Assembly (NCBI RefSeq): GCF_003391055.1
Contig: NZ_QUAJ01000006.1
Location: 62,001 to 126,000, forward strand
Direction: 5' to 3'
Source: Psychrilyobacter piezotolerans
GTDB lineage: Bacteria; Fusobacteriota; Fusobacteriia; Fusobacteriales; Fusobacteriaceae
Length of the DNA: 64,000 nt
This document shows positions 37,624 through 47,279 of this stretch, one piece after another. A program made the position numbers and the translations under genes. A model generated the notes under the pieces. It ran no database searches. It saw nothing but the letters and a program-made list of their open reading frames with translations, and was not told the DNA's origin. Each line of letters starts with the position of its first letter. The first letter of the stretch is position 1.

Positions 37624-39222
37624 TTATCTCACCTTCCTAATTTGTCCTTCTTCTGTTACTCTTAATACCCCACTCACGTTAGTGAAAAATGAAGGTATAG
37701 CCCAAACGTCATTAATTTCTTCTACGTATCCATACACAGGGATTCCTGTATTTTTTGGTATAAATTCATAGAATCCATATCTGTTCGCTAAGAAGGTATC
37801 TCTGTTTTCATCCACTTTTGTAGTAGTATAAGTTACACCATTATCATCTGCTTTCTTTTGGAAATAAGGAACATTGTGCGGTGTTCCTATTAATTTTTGA
37901 GGTATTATGTATTTCCCTAATTTTATTTTTGCGTATTCATTTCTAAGCCCTTCCTCTCCTAAGTCTCCTTTATATGTCAACCAAATCGTGAAGTTGACGT
38001 GAAAGGCTTCTCTAACAGAGTTATTATCAAAGCCGATCGTGAATTTCCCATCGGATAAACCTCTGTTTCTAACTTCGATACTATATTCATTGCCGTCTTC
38101 TCTTATATATTTATCAAATGTATTTGAAATTATTAAATCTCCAGTATATCCTACTGAACTAATTGCTCGGTAGTTTTCAACTGATCCAGTATTTAAGTCA
38201 TTTCCTGCTCTTGCGAAAATTCCCGTTGTTTGTGCACCACTAAATCCAATTCCTATAAAACTGTGTGTTTCGGTCGTCCAAGGTTCGTCCATAACCAACC
38301 TACCGTTAGGGGCGGTGTTTGGGACGAAAGGGAGAATGTTTGAAGTTTTGGTTTGTACTATCTCTTTTGCTCTCCATTTGTATAGAACATCTTGACCTTG
38401 AGCTTGATATACTATTGGCAATTGTATAGGGAAATGTCTAGCAGTAGAGTCTCTATATAGTTCTATTTTATTACCTTCGTAGTTAATTACATCATACATA
38501 TCCCCAACTCCTGTTAAATCAAAAAGATTTTCATAACCAGGGTATGGTTCACAAATGTAACTTCCGCTTAATTTTGTTGTTTCAAACATGGTGGCGGAGT
38601 AAAATGGTGCTGAGCTTGTATCTCCAACTGGTTGATTTATATTTTTCATTGTATATTCAAATACGTTCCATCCATCTTCTATATATACATTTCTAGAAAC
38701 AATAGCAAAAATACTACTTTGGTTACTGTTCATATTCTCTCCAAATTTATAAATATTCTCATACCCTTCCCCGATATAAATACTCTCATCCTCATAATCA
38801 ATAACTCCTTGCATCCCATTAGGGTCGAAAATCGTTCCGTTTCCTTGTGATATTGGAGCATCGATTTGTATTTTGTGCATCATTCCATCTTTTACAGAAA
38901 ATCCACCTACTAATGGATGTTCAGGAGTTCCTAACTCCACGAAACAATTCTGTATTTGTTCTTGTTGTGCTACTGCTTTTGCAGAATTCGAATTTATAGC
39001 ATCTACCACATCCTGAGGCACTATTCCATCAACTATGCCAAGTATGCTGCTCAAAGTTGCAATACTCCCGTCTGGATTTAAATACTTATTCGCCTGTGGC
39101 AAATATCTTTTATATTTTTCATGAACTGTAGCCATGTCAACTGCAATCCCACTGAAAGTTTGTAATGACCCATCAGGGTTTACAAGCAGATTGGCTGCTC
39201 CTGTATAGTTTTCATAATCCAT
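37624..39222 (-). CDS. Large tail-fibre or receptor-binding protein
   Basis: A 532-residue protein between the fibre genes and the lysis cassette. It starts MDYENYTGAANLLVNPDGSLQTFSG and soon repeats the form YLNPDGSIATLSSILG. The bulk is strand-rich with no membrane segment. I do not recognise a named domain. Position and length suggest a host-recognition or baseplate-distal protein. Confidence 0.6.
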   Translation of the reverse strand: MDYENYTGAANLLVNPDGSLQTFSGIAVDMATVHEKYKRYLPQANKYLNPDGSIATLSSILGIVDGIVPQDVVDAINSNSAKAVAQQEQIQNCFVELGTPEHPLVGGFSVKDGMMHKIQIDAPISQGNGTIFDPNGMQGVIDYEDESIYIGEGYENIYKFGENMNSNQSSIFAIVSRNVYIEDGWNVFEYTMKNINQPVGDTSSAPFYSATMFETTKLSGSYICEPYPGYENLFDLTGVGDMYDVINYEGNKIELYRDSTARHFPIQLPIVYQAQGQDVLYKWRAKEIVQTKTSNILPFVPNTAPNGRLVMDEPWTTETHSFIGIGFSGAQTTGIFARAGNDLNTGSVENYRAISSVGYTGDLIISNTFDKYIREDGNEYSIEVRNRGLSDGKFTIGFDNNSVREAFHVNFTIWLTYKGDLGEEGLRNEYAKIKLGKYIIPQKLIGTPHNVPYFQKKADDNGVTYTTTKVDENRDTFLANRYGFYEFIPKNTGIPVYGYVEEINDVWAIPSFFTNVSGVLRVTEEGQIRKVR

Positions 39223-39236
39223 TTTTACCTCCTTGT

Positions 39237-39839
39237 TTATGGTAATTTATATCCTGTTATTGTAAGTGTTCCTGTTACATAAGTTGTTGGAGATACAGTC
39301 ACAGTACGCTCATTATCATCATTACCTACAGTGTACTGGTGAATATCTACACCCTTCAAGTTGATTCTCTGACTTACATTAGCTAAAGTCGCTGAGTCTG
39401 ATTTAAGAGTACCACCTCCACTTACTGACTTATGTCCTGTATCATGTTCGTGTGGATGTCCAATGTTATATATCTGAGCACCACCCTCTGCTTTAACATC
39501 CCCATGATTCCAACTATGCTCTACCCAATCACTTTCATTCTGCCAAGCTGCTCCTGAGAAACTCCAAGTTGCACTATATACATTCAATTGTGATAGAAAT
39601 GCAGAATATGCGAGTGACCCATTTGTACCTGCACTAAGGGATACTGCCAAGGTAATCGTGAAAGGCACTCTAGGTTGATTTAAGTAATAGTTTCCTACCT
39701 TCAATGTTTTTGTTGCTGGTTTTACTGTTGTTAGAAAACCATACCTAGTAACTCCGCCACCAATTAACTTCAAAGCTGGACTGGATACCTTTCCTGAAGT
39801 TAGAGTGTAGTCAGTTGAACCAATTCGTAATTTCGCCAT
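39237..39839 (-). CDS. Tail fibre tip-like protein with a His cluster
   Basis: A 200-residue strand-rich protein beginning MAKLRIGSTDYTL. A histidine-rich segment IGHPHEHDTGH near residue 130 resembles the metal-binding HxH repeats found in trimeric phage fibre tips. No enzyme motif is seen. It lies two bases before the start of the next fibre gene region, within the fibre block. A receptor-binding role is inferred. Confidence 0.6.
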   Translation of the reverse strand: MAKLRIGSTDYTLTSGKVSSPALKLIGGGVTRYGFLTTVKPATKTLKVGNYYLNQPRVPFTITLAVSLSAGTNGSLAYSAFLSQLNVYSATWSFSGAAWQNESDWVEHSWNHGDVKAEGGAQIYNIGHPHEHDTGHKSVSGGGTLKSDSATLANVSQRINLKGVDIHQYTVGNDDNERTVTVSPTTYVTGTLTITGYKLP

Positions 39840-39840
39840 A

Positions 39841-40395
39841 TTACACCACCGTTATCGTGTAGCCGTTCAACACTACATAGTTCGTATATATAGCATTTAC
39901 TGTAGTATTTCCTAAAGCATCTCTTCCCACCACCGTATTTCCTACAAGACCTGAAGTTCGTGATTGCCCACCTAACTTGGCAGAGTCAACCGCTTGAGCA
40001 TTAGCATTTAGTTTAGTTGCTATTAGATTTGTTATTGTAGTAGCAAAGTTAGGGTCATCTCCAAGAGCTCTAGCCAATTCATTTAATGTATCTAAAGTTG
40101 CTGGAGCAGCATCAAGTATTCCAGCTGTATTGGCATCAGAATACTGTTTAAGGAATAGCATTAAAGCATTTATTACATCCATAGATGCGAGTTCTTCTTC
40201 AGAAAAAGATGTATAATCAGTAGCTTTATCCAGGTTAAATGCTGTTTTTTTGGAGATTTTAGGTTCTTTATTTTGATCTAGACCATTTAATTCATTATCT
40301 ATTTTTTTCATGTCATTATTATAATCGTCTCTTTTAAGTCTGTCGTTTCCCATAAATTGAGAAAGACCACGACTTGTTTTATTTGTACTAGCCAT
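39841..40395 (-). CDS. Phage tail fibre protein
   Basis: A 184-residue protein. Residues about 95-130 contain the classic fibre repeat (APATLDTLNELARALGDDPNF followed by ATTITN), seen in many Mu, P2 and lambda side fibres. After it comes a LGGQ...RDALGNTTVNAIYTNYVVLNGYTITVV tail. The N-terminal part (RGLSQFMGNDRLKRDDYNNDMKKIDNEL) probably attaches to the baseplate. It is shorter than typical fibres, the distal parts perhaps being supplied by the next two genes. Confidence 0.8.
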   Translation of the reverse strand: MASTNKTSRGLSQFMGNDRLKRDDYNNDMKKIDNELNGLDQNKEPKISKKTAFNLDKATDYTSFSEEELASMDVINALMLFLKQYSDANTAGILDAAPATLDTLNELARALGDDPNFATTITNLIATKLNANAQAVDSAKLGGQSRTSGLVGNTVVGRDALGNTTVNAIYTNYVVLNGYTITVV

Positions 40396-40405
40396 TTAAT
40401 CCCTC

Positions 40406-40966
40406 CTACGGCTTAAATATAGTTATTTCTAATTCATCCCAAGATAGATCTTTACTTTCGAACTCATCCCAAGTTAGATCCCAGCTATCCCATAAATCCC
40501 AATATAAATAATGAAAAATATAATTAACTAATAAATATGCTGGTTTAGTCTTGTTTATTTCTGCTTTTAAACTTTCTAAATCAGAAGGAATACCCGCAAC
40601 TCCTACAAAATTAAGTGTTAAATTATCATCGATAAAATCAACATCTATTATTCCATTTTTCCAACTATCACAAACAGTTTGTAATAATTTTTCTGTACAA
40701 TTACCTTTTGCTTTCCATTTAGCTTGGATAGCTTGTTGTTTTTCTTCTAGTGTTAAATTTTCATTTAATGTTACTCTCAATAAATTCAACATTAATGGAA
40801 CTCCAAAATCTTCATCCATAGAAGTAAAAAAAAGATTCTTATATATTTTTTCAATTAAAAGACTTACTTTGTCTAATTCAATTCCTATACTATTACACAA
40901 ACCAATTATATATTTATCCTCTTTTATTAGTTTATTCAAATTATCAAGTAATTTATCATTTATCAT
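40406..40966 (-). CDS. Baseplate protein, XkdU/YmfQ-like
   Basis: A 186-residue protein of the DUF2313 type, located directly after the J-like baseplate gene as in PBSX and P2/Mu-like phages. NLTLEEKQQAIQAKWKAKGNCTEKLLQTVCDSWKNGIIDVDF is the recognisable core. The C-terminus carries tandem tryptophan-aspartate units (WDLWDSWDLTWDEF, then DLSWDEL), which are unusual and may be a docking element for the fibre. It overlaps the upstream gene by four bases. Confidence 0.8.
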   Translation of the reverse strand: MINDKLLDNLNKLIKEDKYIIGLCNSIGIELDKVSLLIEKIYKNLFFTSMDEDFGVPLMLNLLRVTLNENLTLEEKQQAIQAKWKAKGNCTEKLLQTVCDSWKNGIIDVDFIDDNLTLNFVGVAGIPSDLESLKAEINKTKPAYLLVNYIFHYLYWDLWDSWDLTWDEFESKDLSWDELEITIFKP

Positions 40967-42027
40967 ACTGAAACACTTCCTAATACTGCTATTTCTTCAT
41001 CTGATAGCATTATATTAGATGATAGGTTACCATTTACAGTAACATTAGCAACATCAAGTACCCCTTCGGTACTTATAATAAGTGATACTATTTTAGAATG
41101 TGATATATAATTTAGTTGTTCATCAAATGCAACTGTTTTAAGATATTTAGTTATAGAATTTTCTATTTCTAGTTTGATATTATTTAAAATATAATTACTT
41201 GATTTTGTTATTGTAGCTGAGATATTAATTAATTTTTGCGTAGCTGATACAACTGTACAATAGCTTCCAAGTGCTGATTTACCATATCCTTTACCCCATT
41301 TTGGGGGTTCTATGGGATCAATATATTCTTGTGTTTTGGCTACTAACTCTGATGAAGCAGGTAGCATATTATCATCAATAATTATTACTTTAACTGAATT
41401 ATTACCCTTCCAAGTTGGAAAGATTTTTGCTTTTCCAACTCCTGCAACTTCCCTTGCCCACTTTTCAAAATGATACACATTATTTGAGGTCACAGGATTT
41501 TGAACATCATCTAGGTATCTTTCTAATAGCGATCCATGACTTTCTGAATTAAAACCATCATAACTAGGTTCATTATTTACAACTATATTTATTCCTTGTA
41601 AGGTTATAGGAAATTGAGTAATGCTTCCTGTATCTACCATCCCAATACTCCCTATTTGCGTACATTCAGCTTCAGTTTGACCATTCCCATCTATAAGTTT
41701 TGTTTCCAATGATTGAAATTGAATATTTGACTTTGTACTAAATAAATCCCCTATATTTATAGTTCCTTGACCTGTAAGATCTAAAATTACTTTTGCATTT
41801 GTAGCTTTTTTTCTGATTATCCCTCTTCTAGTTTTAGCTTCTACTTCTAATTCTTCAATAGTCATATTCCTAGGATCTATTTTCTTTTCTACTCCCTCTA
41901 CTTTACTAATTAATTCATCAATCTCTAATGAAACAGATTTTAAAAGGTCATATGTAAGAAAACCAGGGGTTTTATTTTCATATTCTTTTGGCATATTCTT
42001 TTGCATATTTTTTAAACTTTCATTCAT
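40963..42027 (-). CDS. Baseplate J-like protein (XkdT-like)
   Basis: A 354-residue wedge component of the contractile tail baseplate. The family core MTIEELEVEAKTRRGIIRKKATNAK...ILDLTGQGTINIGDLFST is present, followed by the GSLLERYLDDVQNPVTSNNVYHFEKWAREVAGVGKAKIFP segment characteristic of baseplate J/gp47 proteins. Length is typical for the Xkd type. It lies between the XkdS-like and XkdU-like genes in the standard order. Confidence 0.88.
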   Translation of the reverse strand: MNESLKNMQKNMPKEYENKTPGFLTYDLLKSVSLEIDELISKVEGVEKKIDPRNMTIEELEVEAKTRRGIIRKKATNAKVILDLTGQGTINIGDLFSTKSNIQFQSLETKLIDGNGQTEAECTQIGSIGMVDTGSITQFPITLQGINIVVNNEPSYDGFNSESHGSLLERYLDDVQNPVTSNNVYHFEKWAREVAGVGKAKIFPTWKGNNSVKVIIIDDNMLPASSELVAKTQEYIDPIEPPKWGKGYGKSALGSYCTVVSATQKLINISATITKSSNYILNNIKLEIENSITKYLKTVAFDEQLNYISHSKIVSLIISTEGVLDVANVTVNGNLSSNIMLSDEEIAVLGSVSV

Positions 42028-42028
42028 T

Positions 42029-42484
42029 TTATCCCCCTTCTATTCTTACAGTCTGACCATCTTTTAGTATTATTTCAAAGTTACACTTAAACTCAACACT
42101 AGTTAATTTAGCACTAAAATCTTGGATTCTTTCAACTACATTTAATTTTAATAAACTCTTTTCAATTTCTCTTTTTATTTCACTTTCCATAAAACCTTGT
42201 GGTAAATTTCTCTGACCTCTGTAATTAAAGTAGGTCATTCCAAACTCAGTATCTTTATAGATCTTAAATTTTTCATATGCAGTTCTTAATAATACTTGTA
42301 CATACATTTTTACTTTCTCTTCAATTATTTTACACTCTTTCGGTCTTCCATTTTCCATTATGATAGTAGCTTTATTTTCTATAAAATTTATCATAAAAAT
42401 CCTTCCAAGTGTTGTTTTATTCAGTTCATTTTCTTCTTCATTGATTTGATTGGCTATACCATCTAAATCCATTGTAGGAAACAT
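42029..42484 (-). CDS. Baseplate protein, XkdS-like (DUF2634)
   Basis: A 151-residue protein matching the gp25/XkdS lysozyme-like baseplate wedge family in size, order and segment YVQVLLRTAYEKFKIYKDTEFGMTYFNYRGQ. It is one base from the next gene and overlaps the previous one by a base. A structural part of the baseplate; no catalytic role expected. Confidence 0.78.
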   Translation of the reverse strand: MFPTMDLDGIANQINEEENELNKTTLGRIFMINFIENKATIIMENGRPKECKIIEEKVKMYVQVLLRTAYEKFKIYKDTEFGMTYFNYRGQRNLPQGFMESEIKREIEKSLLKLNVVERIQDFSAKLTSVEFKCNFEIILKDGQTVRIEGG

Positions 42485-42915
42485 TATTTCACCTTCCTTA
42501 CTTTATCCACTATAAACCATGTTTGTTCATCTATAGTTGGAACTAACATCACTAAATCATTTTTTTTTAATGTATCAGTGAACCAAAAATCCCCTTGTGC
42601 TTTATAATCTCCAGTTGATTCATCTGAACCTTTTCCTGCTAATGTTTTGATAGGGTGTGTGTGTAAACTGGCTATTTCAGTAGCTGTTGTATTTTGAAAA
42701 CTATAATTTTCTATATCCCTAGTCATTTCTGTTATTTCAGACTCGATTTTATAAGTACGATAATAATCATTCCATAAATTATCTGTCATATATAATTGAT
42801 CGGGGTATAGTGTTATTTGTCCTTCTAAAATAGAAATTTTTAACTCTGGTGGTGGATTAATAACTTTTCCTAGAACATTTCCAATTGGTTTTTCATTTCG
42901 TAACTTCCGAAACAT
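42484..42915 (-). CDS. Baseplate protein, XkdR-like (DUF2577)
   Basis: A 143-residue protein. GNVLGKVINPPPELKISILEGQITLYPDQLYMTD and the later DYKAQGDFWFTDTLKKNDLVMLVPTIDEQTWFIVDKV are the marks of DUF2577, found between the hub and XkdS in PBSX-type tails. Probably a hub-associated baseplate component. Confidence 0.78.
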   Translation of the reverse strand: MFRKLRNEKPIGNVLGKVINPPPELKISILEGQITLYPDQLYMTDNLWNDYYRTYKIESEITEMTRDIENYSFQNTTATEIASLHTHPIKTLAGKGSDESTGDYKAQGDFWFTDTLKKNDLVMLVPTIDEQTWFIVDKVRKVK

Positions 42916-42945
42916 TTTAGCTACTTTAACTTGGTAATTATCTAT

Positions 42946-43935
42946 TTACTCCACCCCCTGAATTGTAATATTGGTTTTGTGAATATTATTGTTACAACTA
43001 TGATTACTTGATTTTATGAGATATTTCCCTTTAAGGTCAAAATCATCATTATTTAATGGGATGATTCTTCCAGCTCTTAAAAGGTCACTGCCTAAGAGGT
43101 TAAGGCTAATATCTTCATGTACTCTGTTTAATTCTTTCAACTTATTTTTAGCTATATTATTAGTTTGCGACTCATCTTTATCTTGTGCAGATAATACCTC
43201 TTGTAATAGCCCATATTTAGCGATATTAGTTTCATCTTTTACACTTTCTACCACTCTAACGTCTTCTTCATCTTTGGAGCTTACAAGCACACTATTTTTC
43301 ATTTCTTGTATGCTCTGAGATTTGTTGATATTTCCTATCACATTTAGAATTTTAAACTGTTGAGATTTAGTTTTAAAAATTGGATCTACTTCTAAATCTA
43401 TATATTCTTTAATGTATATTTTACCCTCTCTCATTTCTAATCTATATTTTATATCGAGTTCATTTTCTGCCTGAAATAACATATCTTTTATAATTTCTGC
43501 TATAGTCTTATCTTTATAGATTTTGGTTATTGGTGTAGTTATTGTATCTACGTTACCAATAGGAATATTGAACACACCGCATAATTGTCTTATAGCCTCA
43601 CTAGCTTGAATATTTTTAAATTGCTTTATAGTCTTAGATTTATTTAAATAGATAGCGTAATCAAAGGCTGTAATGCCCTTGCTGTATCTATTCCATACTA
43701 CATCTGTAATGACTCCCCTAAAGATCTCTTTAGAATTATTTTTTAAGATTAATTTATCTCCAATTTCAACTAAATCATAATTTTTAAGATAAAGATCATC
43801 TCTATTTCTAGCCATATCAAAAGTTAATTGAGTTCCTAATGTATCTATATTGTCCGACCAACTCAAATTTCCAATCAATTGTGTTATATTAAATTTTCTA
43901 TCGGTTTTTAATAAAAAAAGAGTGTAATTATCCAT
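42946..43935 (-). CDS. Baseplate hub protein, XkdQ/gpD-like
   Basis: A 329-residue protein that corresponds to the tail hub (gp27/gpD-like) of Xkd-type myophages: LIGNLSWSDNIDTLGTQLTFDMARN, EIGDKLILKNNSKEIFRGVITDV and IKQFKNIQASEAIRQLCGVFNIPIG. I start it at the ATG at 43935 because GAGGTG precedes it; an ATG three codons upstream overlaps the previous stop. Confidence 0.82.
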   Translation of the reverse strand: MDNYTLFLLKTDRKFNITQLIGNLSWSDNIDTLGTQLTFDMARNRDDLYLKNYDLVEIGDKLILKNNSKEIFRGVITDVVWNRYSKGITAFDYAIYLNKSKTIKQFKNIQASEAIRQLCGVFNIPIGNVDTITTPITKIYKDKTIAEIIKDMLFQAENELDIKYRLEMREGKIYIKEYIDLEVDPIFKTKSQQFKILNVIGNINKSQSIQEMKNSVLVSSKDEEDVRVVESVKDETNIAKYGLLQEVLSAQDKDESQTNNIAKNKLKELNRVHEDISLNLLGSDLLRAGRIIPLNNDDFDLKGKYLIKSSNHSCNNNIHKTNITIQGVE

Positions 43936-43936
43936 A

Positions 43937-44353
43937 TTACACACCTCTTATAAATCTATATTCTTTTAAATTAAGTGAATACTTAATATTTTCTACTCTG
44001 TCATAACAATAATCAAAATTTTCAATACCACAAGCCATATTTAAAACCTCTCTACCATCTTTGGTAGATAAAATTAATCTTATTGGAACTCCTTTACCTC
44101 TCCATTTATTGAAAAAATCAACATATTTTTGCCCTTCTACACTTCCAGCTTTTGCCCACCGTTCTTTTTTTTTCAGAAATATTGATTCTATACTAAGGCT
44201 TTTAAGTCCTAAATCTCCAATAATATTAAGAGTTCCATTATTGATAGTTTTAAACTCTTCATTATTTGAACTTGATTGAGGTTTTAAATCACGAGGTATT
44301 ACAGGAAATACAAGTATTTCTCTATTGTTATCTGCACTAACTACTAAATTCAT
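43937..44353 (-). CDS. Tail tip/baseplate protein, XkdP-like without LysM
   Basis: A 138-residue protein. REILVFPVIPRDLKPQSSSNNEEFKTINNGTLNIIGDLGLKSLSIESIF matches the N-terminal domain of XkdP, which joins the tape measure to the hub. The LysM repeat found at the end of Bacillus XkdP is missing, as in many related phages. Confidence 0.78.
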   Translation of the reverse strand: MNLVVSADNNREILVFPVIPRDLKPQSSSNNEEFKTINNGTLNIIGDLGLKSLSIESIFLKKKERWAKAGSVEGQKYVDFFNKWRGKGVPIRLILSTKDGREVLNMACGIENFDYCYDRVENIKYSLNLKEYRFIRGV

Positions 44354-46206
44354 TAAACCACCGCCACATTAGAGCCAGTAATATTTGCTATTTCATAGAT
44401 AGCCTTAGCTGTCTTTTCTTTAAAATCTTCAAATCCGTATACATCACCATGAAAATGAAATTCCATTTTTTTCTCTTCTTTAGTTGTTTTATTGTGAATG
44501 TTAGAATTATTAACATTACTATTTTTAGTATCCTGAGAATTAGAGTTATTGATATTGGTAATATTTTGTGTACTTTTATTATTCAAATTTCTAGTTTCAT
44601 TGTTAAGATTAGTAAGTGAAGTCTTAGAGGGAATTCTAGAACTTTGAGTGAATAACTCTTTAGAAGCAATCTTATTTTTCGTTACTGGTATTACAGTCTT
44701 TACTACTGCATCCCGAGATGGTTTAGTAGCTAATACACCATCTGGATTATTTTTAATTTCTTTATTCTTTTTTTTCTCTTCATTACTACCGAAAAAACCT
44801 TTAACTATTCCCCATGCTTTTTTCCCAACATTAATAATCTTATCAAAATGTTGTATCAAAAGTTTTAGGGGTTTAAGTGGTAATAAGAAATTTGATGCCA
44901 TATCAAACATAGAAAATCCAAATTCTTTTATGCTACCCCACAGCTCTACAGCTTTAGCTTTTATCTTATCAAAATTTTTCCAGAGTAATATACCAGCTAC
45001 AACAATAGCTGTTATACCTGCTATAACCATTCCAATAGGATTAGCTGTCATAGCTGCATTCCAAGCCCACTGGGCTATTGTAATAGCATTTAAAGTACTA
45101 GATCCAGTAGCTAACACAGCAGTTTTTACTCCTTCAGCTATTGCAAAAGCCTTTGTATATGCTATTTGAGCTATCATTATACCTTTGTATAAGAGCATAG
45201 CTCCATAGATTGTCAGAATTATAGGTGCTATCGTTCCAAAGTTCTCAGTGATAAATTTTACAGTTGGGGCTACTACTCTAGCTATTTCTTTTATACTGTC
45301 TATCATGAAAGATACAGCTACTACTGTATTATCAGCTATTTTTTCAATAGTCCCGTCTGTTTGCCATTTTAATAGTGTATCGCCTACGATTTTCATCTTA
45401 CCTTTTAAGAGTTCAAATACTGACCCTTGTTTTATAGCTCCATCTTTTTGCATCCCTACAATGTTTGCTAAAGATATTTTTGTAATTCCTGTAACAGTAG
45501 ACCACATACCTTTAAACGTTTTTGCTTGAGTAGCAGCACCCCCTTTAAATTTACTTTCCATTAGCTGGAATAAAACTTTATTAAATTGATTTTGATCTTT
45601 GATCTGACCTTTTTTATTAACTAAATCTTTCATATTCATTTTTTGAGCACCAAAATCAATTATGCTTTGTTTAGTGATCCCAAACTCTTTTAGTCTTTCT
45701 AGCTCTCCAGCCTGTGCATCTATAATAGCTTCATTAGCTTGATCCAATGATTTATTTGTTGCACCTGCCATATCTGCAATAGATGGTAAATAAGCCCTTG
45801 CACTCACTCCCATAGCTTCTAATTTTGCACTGGCTTCAACCATTGAACCAGTTTCAAAAGGGGTACTATTTGCTAAATCAACTGAAAATTTCATAATTTC
45901 CCCAGCCTTTTTAGCATCTTTTGTAGCTGTCATTAGTTGAGTTTTGTACCCTTCTAAATTCATAGCTTCTCCAAATCCAATTTTAGTTGCCATTGCACCC
46001 GCTATACCTCCAAATGCTACTGTCATTTTAGTTACATCTTTTACAGCATCTCTAGCAGTTTCTTTAATTTGTCTACCCATTTTTTTAATTGAGTTAATAG
46101 TTCGTTTATTTTCTCTGTTGATATTTTTTGTGCTTTTAGCTATTTTTTGTGCTGGTGCTGTGAATTCGTTTTTTAAAGTTAATATAGTTGCTATAGTTCT
46201 ACTCAT
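44353..46206 (-). CDS. Tail tape measure protein
   Basis: A 617-residue protein that sets tail length. I start it at the ATG at 46206 (MSRTIATILTLKNEF), preceded by GGGAGGTG; starts further upstream overlap that ribosome site. The N-terminal half is helical with FGGIAGAMATKIGFGEAMNLEGYKTQLMTATKDAKKAGEIMKFSV and ANSTPFETGSMVEASAKLEAMG, the usual tape-measure block. Several hydrophobic segments lie near 340-430. The C-terminus has an asparagine-rich linker. It is short for the family, suggesting a short tail. Confidence 0.88.
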   Translation of the reverse strand: MSRTIATILTLKNEFTAPAQKIAKSTKNINRENKRTINSIKKMGRQIKETARDAVKDVTKMTVAFGGIAGAMATKIGFGEAMNLEGYKTQLMTATKDAKKAGEIMKFSVDLANSTPFETGSMVEASAKLEAMGVSARAYLPSIADMAGATNKSLDQANEAIIDAQAGELERLKEFGITKQSIIDFGAQKMNMKDLVNKKGQIKDQNQFNKVLFQLMESKFKGGAATQAKTFKGMWSTVTGITKISLANIVGMQKDGAIKQGSVFELLKGKMKIVGDTLLKWQTDGTIEKIADNTVVAVSFMIDSIKEIARVVAPTVKFITENFGTIAPIILTIYGAMLLYKGIMIAQIAYTKAFAIAEGVKTAVLATGSSTLNAITIAQWAWNAAMTANPIGMVIAGITAIVVAGILLWKNFDKIKAKAVELWGSIKEFGFSMFDMASNFLLPLKPLKLLIQHFDKIINVGKKAWGIVKGFFGSNEEKKKNKEIKNNPDGVLATKPSRDAVVKTVIPVTKNKIASKELFTQSSRIPSKTSLTNLNNETRNLNNKSTQNITNINNSNSQDTKNSNVNNSNIHNKTTKEEKKMEFHFHGDVYGFEDFKEKTAKAIYEIANITGSNVAVV

Positions 46207-46800
46207 TATTTTCATCACCTCCCTGCCTTCTATTTTCTTCCTCAATATATTTATTTTTGGCTTCTATGTAGAAAACTTTTTCTAAATAACTGGCATTGAG
46301 TAAATCATCTAATTTATGTCCTCTAACTACCAAGAAGGCTATCGTGTTAAACCAGCCATCTTGGTCAATTAGTTTTTTATTTCTTCAGTTGCTTTTTTAA
46401 TTGAATTATTACCATTTACTTTTCCCATTATCTTCCTAGCAATTTCATTTGTTTTATTGATCCCAAAAATCTTAACTGGTGTATCTAATGGATTTTCAAT
46501 ATCAAAACTTTCTCTTAGTTCGGTTGACTGCATATAAGAACAGCATTGATAAACTAATTCCTTACTCGCGTCTAAAATTCCTTCAGTATCCTGAGAAATT
46601 ACATTGTCTTCACCATCAGTTTGAACTGAGTTTGAAGTTCCATCTATATAATTCAACATTTCTTTAGTTGTTGGTCTTTTAAATTCTAATTCCCCAAAAT
46701 CTCCTGTATCAATTAAAAATAATTTTTCTCTTTTAGATTCAATTTCCATAGCTTTTTTTATAAAATGTTCTAAACTTAATCTTTCTAATTTCTTTTTCAT
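46199..46800 (-). CDS. Tail assembly chaperone, -1 frameshift product
   Basis: The long form of the chaperone, analogous to lambda gpGT. The slippery heptamer A AAA AAC (46378-46372) lies in the correct phase at the very end of the short frame (codons ATA AAA AAC TAA). After a -1 slip reading continues as LIDQDGWFNTIAFLVVRGHK and on to a TAG at 46201-46199, adding about 57 residues just before the tape measure. Gene order (tube, chaperone, tape measure), heptamer phase and the extension joining exactly to the tape-measure start support it strongly. Confidence 0.85.
46369..46800 (-). CDS. Tail assembly chaperone, short form
   Basis: A 143-residue protein (XkdN-like in place) between the tube protein and the tape measure. 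It begins MKKKLERLSLEHFIKKAMEIESKREKLFLI and is mostly helical. The frame stops directly after the slippery heptamer. It should bind the tape measure during tail assembly. Confidence 0.8.
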   Translation of the reverse strand: MKKKLERLSLEHFIKKAMEIESKREKLFLIDTGDFGELEFKRPTTKEMLNYIDGTSNSVQTDGEDNVISQDTEGILDASKELVYQCCSYMQSTELRESFDIENPLDTPVKIFGINKTNEIARKIMGKVNGNNSIKKATEEIKN

Positions 46801-46816
46801 AATTTCCCTCCATTTA

Positions 46817-46857
46817 TAAAAAAAATGAAGCTCTCAGATCATTTCTAAGAGCTTTCA
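46817..46857 (-). terminator. Hairpin between tail tube and chaperone genes
   Basis: GAAAGCTCTTAGA...TCTGAGAGCTTC followed by T8 on the minus strand. It may lower transcription into the chaperone and tape measure, giving a high tube to chaperone ratio. Confidence 0.7.
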
Positions 46858-46862
46858 ATTTT

Positions 46863-47267
46863 TTAAACGATTACTTTATAAGCCCTTGCACTTACTGAAA
46901 GTTCCACTTGTGTAATTTTTTTATTCTCAAAATCTGAAAGAGGTATTTTATCAACTGTACAATCAATATACCTCACAGTTTCAAAATCTCCAGTTTCAAG
47001 ATTTTCTTCTGTAACTATTGCATCAAATTCGAACCCTAATTGTTCACGTCTTAATCTGTGCATAAAAAGTTCTGAATCTCTTTTTAAAAATGTTACTGAT
47101 CCAGCAATTTTGTTTCCCATAGGAACTCTAATTTTCCCATATCCGTTAGGATCATCTATCTCTTCATATTCAATCTCATTATCAAATTTAGATTTAGTTA
47201 CTGTTCCTATGAGCATTCCACCTAACCAAAGTTTTCCTTTACCCTTTTTTAATTCCCTTTTCTTCAA
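46863..47267 (-). CDS. Tail tube protein (XkdM-like)
   Basis: A 134-residue tube protein: a GKGKLWLGGMLIGTVTKSKFDNEIEYEEI start, MGNKIAGSVTFLKRDSELFMHRL, and a strand-rich end. Size and its place directly after the sheath are as in PBSX. Confidence 0.82.
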   Translation of the reverse strand: MKKRELKKGKGKLWLGGMLIGTVTKSKFDNEIEYEEIDDPNGYGKIRVPMGNKIAGSVTFLKRDSELFMHRLRREQLGFEFDAIVTEENLETGDFETVRYIDCTVDKIPLSDFENKKITQVELSVSARAYKVIV

Positions 47268-47279
47268 TTTCTAACCTCC

